Part shown: in pieces, positions 7,401 to 10,889 of the stretch
Position numbering within the stretch: position 1 is the first letter of the stretch
Layout: every line of letters starts with the position of its first letter
NCBI GenBank assembly: GCA_947632425.1
Contig: CANRPG010000053.1
Span: 1-10,889, forward strand
DNA: 10,889 nucleotides
Source of the DNA: an uncultured Clostridia bacterium
GTDB taxonomy: Bacteria; Bacillota; Clostridia; Oscillospirales; Ruminococcaceae
Direction: 5' to 3'
Notes under the pieces: generated by a model
Told to the model about the DNA's origin: nothing
Databases searched by the model: none
Seen by the model: only the letters and a program-made list of their open reading frames with translations
Program-made: the position numbers and the translations under genes

Positions 7401-8516
7401 GAATATATTCCGATAAAGGGTACTTCAGTTAACCCTTATACCGGCTATCTTGCTGAAGATGCCCTGCCTATCGGCACATATGAAATTTCGGTAAGTGATA
7501 CTAATATGGCAGAAGATAATGAAACTTCTCAATACTATCTGGGAACAGCAAAGGACGAATCTTCGCCCGGACATTTCAGATATCTGAAGATAGAAAATGA
7601 TGCCGGCAGCTATACTCATGACAGATTCCCCAATAGTGTTGTAAGCGCCAGCGCCGATGCAGTAAAAGATACCGGCGACAATGAGTATCAGATATGGAAT
7701 GAAAAATCAGATTACTCAAAGGCGAATATCGCTGAAAACAACAGGGTAAAAGATAGTACAAATCAAACTGTAACATTCTATTTCGGTACTGTTAAGGACG
7801 GCATAGGCAAAAAGGGCGTAAGCCGCACGGAATTGAAAGAAGGAGACAGCGACTACGCTAAAGACCGCCTAGGAATAATTATGCTTTCCGCCAGCGCAAA
7901 CTCACTTGCTATCACTAAAGAGGTAACGAGAACCAATACTTCTACGGAAGATTACAAGAAACAAGACTGGGAGTTCACCGTTACCGTTACACCGGAAAAA
8001 GGGGAAGCCGCAAGCGAATTTAAAGATCAAAATGACAAGGGCTTCAAACTTACATGGTACAAACTCAGCGGTGACGGCAGCTGGCAATTAGATAGTACAT
8101 CACACTCCGGTGAAGCACTATTGCAATTTAGTGATGATGATGGCGACGGCACATACACAGCTACCGTTTCTTTGAAACATCATGAAAAAGTTGTAATAGG
8201 CGATCTGTCTGAAGGCACATGGCAGGTTAAAGAAGAAACAGTCTCCGGTGTTTTGTACACGCCGCATAACGATCAATACATTTATGGCGAAGATGAATGG
8301 CAGTATAAAAACGCCGCTGAAACACGGGCAAACATCGAACTCAGCCCTGCCTCGCAAGTAAACTATGTAAACGAATTTCCGCACGAGCTTCCCTCAACAG
8401 GCGGCAGCGGAATAGTACGGCTTATCTTCCTCGGCTCAGCGTTTACACTATGCTCTGTTATGCTTTTTGCGATACTGCGGTATAATTGCAGGAAGCGCAG
8501 AACAATGAAGAAATAG
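1431..8516 (+). CDS. Giant LPXTG-anchored vWA/LamG surface adhesin, pilus-tip type
   Basis: A 2361-residue secreted, sortase-anchored surface protein, probably an adhesin. Domains: signal peptide about 1-37 (basic start, hydrophobic 9-24, possible cleavage after SYA); first vWA strand with MIDAS D106-x-S108-x-S110; an insertion about 111-880; the rest of the vWA domain about 880-1250, with T994 in GGTYT and D1036 in IIFTDGRD. The insertion carries two LamG/concanavalin-like domains, about 195-455 (starts GYYPFSGDL) and 457-710 (ends with the typical DDLYVFDNALNATQVAQYF). Residues about 1250-1460 (DYIDPRFNL, KAKDDFIGGNNILTNG) resemble stalk domains of vWA pilus-tip adhesins such as RrgA/GBS104. 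About 1470-2150 is not recognised. Residues 2157-2317 look like a beta-sandwich stalk domain, with a Ca-loop-like DDDGDG at 2235-2240. LPSTG is at 2320-2324, followed by a membrane segment and a basic tail. The partner sortase follows 32 bp downstream. Family assignment is firm; ligand and role are inferred. Confidence 0.88.
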   Translation: MNKITKRIVAGASALALLASAVGVDQLADLFMKTSYAVGYKGKNALSTGFSNLEQDTNKDGYYNTGYGLHTNKTATAVGTDGRTFDVNLESWYVGENPVDVATILDASGSMAWTVNTLDPMKVNEQLDADDKLYLTTKYKTESLAEIQAANGGYLPQDVVDLILDPENTDDTKLSYAGYKYYVYEARSSVSEFVPLGYWDGGADPKNDDSLIGYYPFSGDLKNKAPKATEGAEGMLINHPTSGGTYNTSEKAAETLKAEFSTQEVDVLNSKGKPTGKKETVVKGLNIADSSSKGAILVDSPKTNKFSISFYLSVDNSDGGYDDATILYLTDGTNNYKLYRGGAGSAARLKMSSSGGSAPLNANKAVNSEPREWTFTFDFDNNQLKIHTSTENVQWVNASDKTTGQKDYTVSLAGNPKLDVSKLQIYIGGDTTKHSKQNTIYIKDLSIKDIKEDGTANEVAYYPLETGENGLKNTVDGNNPPKFVEQAYNNGGKFGTDEIGTHLLEPVYRNNKALDVKKTSQNGAVSIDAVPKLDEGFTISMKLYRTASLDKAKGQQNIFYLGDKNNNNKYYQFFRSAIAGGYVGISNSVQKDFEKSPPEETDMVYYQGGMAGGSEKEEVWYTNTLVFETDPADPNKYIVTPYINGKAEYQSGSKNNFKIDKITVAESDLVFLICALKKNGSGSEQYLDDLYVFDNALNATQVAQYFGEKELCEGSTKDKDGKVTKALYHATTVGNEDIAQISESLANNTKIDERRGWYYVNSHSTWADVTGCLASGKQYIGIFTDDGLDGSFKDMANDTATIPAGFAEGDQKQQEIARDIKSGDTNEGKYEAPKTERSIRFYVDSQNHLRCFVWSGNDTTKEDDKRTFCSVVYTKQSNQKTKYEELNSALNTFYQNLAAYSDLSNTSVVRFSTINAVDKDKTDKTETNLKNLIMKDWTNWSDYYQNVKNSGAEPDEGDYLHDLLIPKDGEKATNTEDSSTRDIKEYPYVMTGGTYTWTGLKAFYDNMVDKKELKSGDKVYDIANDARDKYLIIFTDGRDNTQDYNVSDVVSKDEGKKLEGSPDYDNISGTTFGGTKYVDTYNPYKDDKDHKVGFSIEIYDDYKGEKTDYYYNECQVQEFKTGDHTIQYDGDLAQAWADKLKDEGYTIYCVMLATGSISSTANADEYNKAKNFLKSLSGGKDVDKEIAEKQADMDSWSEGTKPDEYARVQREIEALRDNYVLVVDPSTGTSSLEDAFEQILEQIQKPRNDYTVQDYIDPRFNLIGEAYFGSNDKPQEVIYHLGANGTVTFTDTNNKPIETEDDRIYFDNAYGSKTSYSVSGVTVGDIIDISGANGLAYTPQNSYMVNRKSDEDKGDEIGTGYLYYDDENDMYYLRWEEQIIPMSNKTFDTDGADGTGEKLDVWSATIRLKAKDDFIGGNNILTNGNEAGENLVYSDATIENMDKNPELYFSDTKTSHTLREKLQVLSGTDRKINAVDAGGVSQAVYGDGIDIPSSGFPRTTVNVRLLKLDAKNLNDVIYMGEVVSPTMMLADLENDYMTGSYYLEYLERYAYRLYGYDAAKTPLLELLNQWLKIDDKNEFEKTFTIPYIYLPDPIYKNDNTLETEEVDGKDKVKVSNSTGMSTKNEGDYIIADFEDLNLRDVTGFITYTWKRVYKEGEEREPQQKVGSDYDITLDYVVKNTNQIKYNLELKFTPLHEGALAGFDLEKEKFITDATGTVGDSFFKVDTDESSSTYNEFVESTENKWVFTNRSDYLKAMISETHTYTPHVIYDTAHGKWALVDDDKEDFTTSDALSAYKGEDKQITISGNTLTDKGVYDWDNDYKPEAGDEQIVGDKLTDYYTSTPHNVGMADKDGVTITKENGDFKDGYGKDDVYSLVANTTYTKDVVNAALALEIYVDGKYLQRGMPMAKRDTFTFEATRYYDDPLDPLPYGDDIDADTGTVSSSGNVGGKKYQLTFTVDNKTLPTSPASSEIYRLWAELTKVEVYDDTTGEYIPIKGTSVNPYTGYLAEDALPIGTYEISVSDTNMAEDNETSQYYLGTAKDESSPGHFRYLKIENDAGSYTHDRFPNSVVSASADAVKDTGDNEYQIWNEKSDYSKANIAENNRVKDSTNQTVTFYFGTVKDGIGKKGVSRTELKEGDSDYAKDRLGIIMLSASANSLAITKEVTRTNTSTEDYKKQDWEFTVTVTPEKGEAASEFKDQNDKGFKLTWYKLSGDGSWQLDSTSHSGEALLQFSDDDGDGTYTATVSLKHHEKVVIGDLSEGTWQVKEETVSGVLYTPHNDQYIYGEDEWQYKNAAETRANIELSPASQVNYVNEFPHELPSTGGSGIVRLIFLGSAFTLCSVMLFAILRYNCRKRRTMKK
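2013..3560 (+). other. Two LamG-like domains nested in the vWA domain (AT-rich segment)
   Basis: This stretch codes for residues about 195-710 of the giant protein. Each half begins with a YYP element (YYPFSGDL, YYPLETGE), and the second ends in the DD-x-Y-x-F-D-x-A-L signature of LamG-like jelly rolls, which commonly bind glycans or proteins. Hand counts give 17/60 GC at 2221-2280 and again at 2341-2400, against 33/60 at 1681-1740 and 32/60 at 5881-5940 in the same gene. The contrast suggests separate acquisition of this module; that is inference. Confidence 0.6.
8388..8513 (+). other. C-terminal cell-wall sorting signal (LPSTG)
   Basis: Codes for residues 2320-2361 of the giant protein: LPSTG, a hydrophobic stretch about 2328-2349 and the tail RYNCRKRRTMKK. 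This three-part signal is the substrate of sortases, which cleave between T and G and transfer the protein to the wall or to a pilus subunit. The downstream class C sortase is the obvious candidate enzyme. Confidence 0.93.
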
Positions 8517-8536
8517 CCGAAAATTGCTGCGGCAGC

Positions 8537-8541
8537 GGAGG
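8537..8541 (+). promoter_or_regulatory. Ribosome binding site that fixes the sortase start
   Basis: GGAGG, followed by AAAA, ends 7 nt before the ATG at 8549. An in-frame ATG at 8486 lies inside the end of the giant gene, lacks a ribosome binding site and would put 21 polar residues ahead of the membrane segment. Confidence 0.8.
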
Positions 8542-8548
8542 AAAAGCT

Positions 8549-9364
8549 ATGTATCACAGAGCGATCAAAATTTGTGCATATCTGCTTCTTATCGTCGGCG
8601 TAACTATATTTCTGATACATTCTGTAATGCTCTGCCACAACGAAACAAAACAGTATAAAGCGGTCAAAGAGTATATCGCAGCCGCGGAAGAAATTGACGA
8701 TACGAAAAATATGCTTGCAGAAGCGGAAGATTTCAATATAAAGCTGTACAGCGATTCAAAGACGCTCAAATATCTTACAAAAGAGCAGCTCGGTGAATAT
8801 AATTCCTGCCTTGACATTTTGGGAAACGGCATGATAGGTTACATAAGTGTTCCCGATGAAGGCATTTTGCTGCCGATATACCACGGAACGGGCGAAGAAA
8901 GCATGATGTCGGGCGCAGGGCACCTTGAGGGCAGTTCTTTTCCGATAAGCGGCGAAAGCGTGCATTCGGCTATAGTGGGTCACAGAGCGCTTGCTGCTGC
9001 GAGAATGTTTTTTGACCTTGGCAGAGTGAAAACAGGCGAGAAATTTACGGTTTATGTTCTGAACACTTCATGCACGTATCAGGTCTACAGTATCGAAACT
9101 GTGAAGCCCGGTGATGTGCGATCGCTGTTTGTTCAGGAAGGCAAGAATTTGTGCTCGCTTGTGACGTGTACGCCATACGGCAGCGAATCTCACAGACTTC
9201 TTATCCACGGCGAACTTGTTGATGCAAAGCCAGATATAGCTCAGGCTTTAAAGGCAGCAAATATGCGTTTGTGGATATATAGGGCTGTAATAGCCGCTGA
9301 GCTGCTTATCATACTTATAATAATTATCTTTGCAGTCAAGTACATACGCAAAAAAGAAAAATAA
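8549..9364 (+). CDS. Class C (pilin-type) sortase
   Basis: A 271-residue membrane transpeptidase that cleaves LPXTG-type signals and forms an isopeptide or wall linkage on the outer face of the membrane. N-terminal membrane segment about 8-28; sortase beta-barrel about 90-225; C-terminal membrane segment about 245-263 followed by KYIRKKEK. The two membrane anchors and the motifs GYISVP, LPIYHGT, GAGHLEGSSFP, GHRAL and LVTCTPYG-x-x-x-HRLL are diagnostic of class C. Catalytic residues are H145, C207 and R216. The lid region before the barrel (about 62-84) lacks the usual D-P-F/W motif and reads SDSKTLKYLTKEQ, so active-site gating may differ. It follows the giant adhesin by 32 bp with no terminator between, so they form an operon and probably an enzyme-substrate pair. 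No backbone pilin is visible here. It is called srtC-like; the subclass is confident, the polymerising role is not. Confidence 0.92.
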   Translation: MYHRAIKICAYLLLIVGVTIFLIHSVMLCHNETKQYKAVKEYIAAAEEIDDTKNMLAEAEDFNIKLYSDSKTLKYLTKEQLGEYNSCLDILGNGMIGYISVPDEGILLPIYHGTGEESMMSGAGHLEGSSFPISGESVHSAIVGHRALAAARMFFDLGRVKTGEKFTVYVLNTSCTYQVYSIETVKPGDVRSLFVQEGKNLCSLVTCTPYGSESHRLLIHGELVDAKPDIAQALKAANMRLWIYRAVIAAELLIILIIIIFAVKYIRKKEK

Positions 9365-9374
9365 GCAGTAAAAT

Positions 9375-9410
9375 AAAGCTCTCGGAAGTGTTTCTGAGAG
9401 CTTTTATATT
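9375..9410. terminator. Bidirectional intrinsic terminator
   Basis: AAAGCTCTC (9375-9383) and GAGAGCTTT (9396-9404) are perfect inverted 9-mers. Four further pairs (one a G-T wobble) extend the stem to 13 bp around a GTGT loop. TTTTATATTT follows on the + strand, and ATTTTA follows on the - strand. It lies between the stop of the sortase and the stop of the convergent glycoside hydrolase, so it can end both transcripts. Confidence 0.85.
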
Positions 9411-10889
9411 TCAGGCAAGCTTTACAAAAACAGCCGAGCCTGCATTTACAGTACATTTATTTTCACAAAGCTCAGCACTCTTGCCGAAGCTGTATATTAC
9501 CTCTTTGAAGCTGCCGCTCACTTCAATTTCAGACAAATTTACACCGGGATTTATTGCAATGAATATCCTTTCGCTTTCAAAACTTCTTATGTATGCAAGC
9601 GGTTTTCCTTCCTCGCCTTTGCACACAAATTCTATCTTGCCAAGGCTTTGCAGAGGCTTGTTTGCCTGCCTTACTAGAATAAGTTTCTTTATTTCGTTAA
9701 GCAAAGAATTTTCATCGGCAAGCTGTTTTTGTACGGTAGGACGGTCGCTGTCGGGGTCAATAGGTATATATAGTTTTTCTGCCGAAGCAGTCGAAAATCC
9801 AGCATTTGCGCTGCTGTCCCACTGCATAGGCGAGCGCGAACCCGTTCTGCCATAGCCGCCCTCAACAGAGGTCAGTCCCTCTACATAGTTCATGCCTATT
9901 TCATCGCCGTAATAAATATACGGCGCGCCCGGCATCGAGAGCAGAAAAGCAAACGAAAGTTTTTTATTGTCGCCGTGTATATGCCGTGCAAGTCTGTCCA
10001 TATCATGGTTGCCCGACGGAATGCATATAAGCCCCTTTCCGCCCGAGCGTTCATAGCTGTCTATGTATTTTTCAACAAATGCCGATGCATCACCGCTGCC
10101 GTTAAAATAAGGTTTTTCACATCTGAAAAGATCATTATAGTGTGAAGAGCCGAAATGCAGCAGAAAGTCCATATGAAATCCGCCTGCAAGACTTTGATAC
10201 GGCTCACCCCATTCAGATACCATCGCCGCTTCGGGAAACTCCTCGTCAAGAAAAGCACGGATATTCTGCCAAAGAGCAATAGTGCCCTTGCCGTCCTCGT
10301 CATTTTTTACAAGCGAACCTGCCATATCCACGCGAAAGCCGTCACAGCCTTTTGAAAGCCAGAAACGCATTATATCTTTAAGAGCTTCCCTTGTTGCGAT
10401 TGCTCCCGGCGAATCAGTCGGCTGCTGCCAAGGGCGCTCAGGTTTGTAAAAGCCGTAATTGAGCGCAGGCTGATGAGTAAAGAAATTCACAGCACAGCTT
10501 CCGTCGCGGTCTGATATGCCTCTTAAAGAGCCGTAGCCCACAGGTTCTTCCCATATGCTGTCCGTCCAGACATATCGGTCGGTAAATTCGTTTCTCTTTG
10601 CTTTCATGCTTTCTTTGAACCAAGGGTGTTCCCACGAAGTATGCCCCGGAACAAGATCGAGAATTATATGCATACCAAGTTTGTGCGCTTCATTAAACAG
10701 GTTTATCAGATCGTCATTCGTTCCGTAGCGCGGCGCAACTTTGCAGTAGTCGGACACGTCATATCCTGCATCGCCGAAAGGTGATTCAAAGCAAGGGTTT
10801 ATCCATACGGCGGTGCAGCCGAGCCCTTTTATGTAGGGCAGTTTTTCGGTAATGCCGTTTATGTTTCCTATGCCGTCGCCGTCGGTATC
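9411..10889 (-). CDS. GH13 alpha-glucosidase / alpha-amylase-family enzyme (N-terminus cut off)
   Basis: The last 492 residues of a glycoside hydrolase family 13 enzyme, which hydrolyses alpha-glucosidic bonds with retention. The frame runs open to the window edge; a GTG at 10757 lies inside conserved sequence (AGYDVSDY) and is not the start. Probably 20-40 residues are missing. Numbering from the edge codon: DTDGDGIGN 1-9 (Ca-site-like loop of oligo-1,6-glucosidases), region I DLVPGHTS 78-85, region V HQPALN, region II GFRVDMA with nucleophile D188, region III SEWGEP with acid/base E226, region IV GNHDMDR with stabiliser D296, then MPGAPYIYYGDEIGM and GSRSPMQWD. A short beta-sandwich ends the protein. 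It resembles the oligo-1,6-glucosidase/trehalose-synthase branch, but exact substrate cannot be read. Export cannot be judged without the N-terminus. It is convergent with the sortase and shares its terminator, so it is functionally separate. Confidence 0.92.
   Translation of the reverse strand, partial: DTDGDGIGNINGITEKLPYIKGLGCTAVWINPCFESPFGDAGYDVSDYCKVAPRYGTNDDLINLFNEAHKLGMHIILDLVPGHTSWEHPWFKESMKAKRNEFTDRYVWTDSIWEEPVGYGSLRGISDRDGSCAVNFFTHQPALNYGFYKPERPWQQPTDSPGAIATREALKDIMRFWLSKGCDGFRVDMAGSLVKNDEDGKGTIALWQNIRAFLDEEFPEAAMVSEWGEPYQSLAGGFHMDFLLHFGSSHYNDLFRCEKPYFNGSGDASAFVEKYIDSYERSGGKGLICIPSGNHDMDRLARHIHGDNKKLSFAFLLSMPGAPYIYYGDEIGMNYVEGLTSVEGGYGRTGSRSPMQWDSSANAGFSTASAEKLYIPIDPDSDRPTVQKQLADENSLLNEIKKLILVRQANKPLQSLGKIEFVCKGEEGKPLAYIRSFESERIFIAINPGVNLSEIEVSGSFKEVIYSFGKSAELCENKCTVNAGSAVFVKLA

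Noticed and set aside
3704..7776. Several antisense open frames of 60-169 codons inside the giant gene
   Set aside because: They are shadows of a long Asp/Tyr-rich reading frame, rich in I, F, V and C, with no family motifs or convincing ribosome binding sites.
8486..8548. Longer sortase overlapping the giant gene
   Set aside because: No ribosome binding site at 8486; GGAGG before 8549 and an immediate membrane segment support the shorter form.
9388..9855. 155-codon + strand frame opposite the glycoside hydrolase
   Set aside because: It starts within the terminator hairpin and lies fully antisense to a strongly supported GH13 gene.
10755..10757. GTG as the start of the glycoside hydrolase
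   Set aside because: Conserved GH13 sequence continues in frame upstream to the window edge (44 more codons), so the gene is simply truncated.

Overview
The window looks like a chromosomal accessory locus of a Gram-positive gut-type Clostridia bacterium (Ruminococcaceae/Oscillospiraceae-like). This placement is inferred from the strong AGGAGG-type ribosome binding sites, the LPXTG cell-wall sorting signal, the class C sortase and the moderate GC content. No rRNA, tRNA or CRISPR array is visible.

Layout, left to right. (1) 1-149: short non-coding stretch with a 13-bp tandem repeat. (2) 150-1232, + strand: a complete tyrosine recombinase with an intact R-K-HxxR-H-Y catalytic set. (3) 1233-1430: a 198-bp intergenic region rich in inverted repeats. 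It holds a 10-7-10 palindrome (the geometry of a tyrosine-recombinase core site), a second inverted repeat, a TATAAT promoter element and the ribosome binding site of the next gene. (4) 1431-8516, + strand: one giant secreted, wall-anchored protein of 2361 residues. It has a signal peptide, a von Willebrand A domain split by about 770 residues that contain two LamG/concanavalin-like domains, long adhesin-type stalk domains and a C-terminal LPSTG anchor. (5) 8549-9364, + strand: a class C sortase 32 bp downstream, almost certainly co-transcribed. (6) 9375-9410: a bidirectional terminator. (7) 9411-10889, - strand: a GH13 alpha-glucosidase/alpha-amylase-family enzyme, convergent with the sortase and cut off at its N-terminus by the window edge.

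How they may work together: the giant protein and the sortase form a substrate-enzyme pair. The protein is exported, its MIDAS-bearing head and carbohydrate-binding-like modules are displayed, and the sortase cleaves LPSTG and either anchors it or joins it to a pilus. The recombinase sits directly upstream, and the promoter region between the two is full of inverted repeats. The most interesting hypothesis is therefore that the recombinase switches expression of the adhesin operon by DNA rearrangement (phase variation). The alternative is that the recombinase is the end gene of an integrated element that carried the adhesin in. The sequence alone does not decide between these. The GH13 enzyme appears to be an unrelated housekeeping or carbohydrate-use gene.
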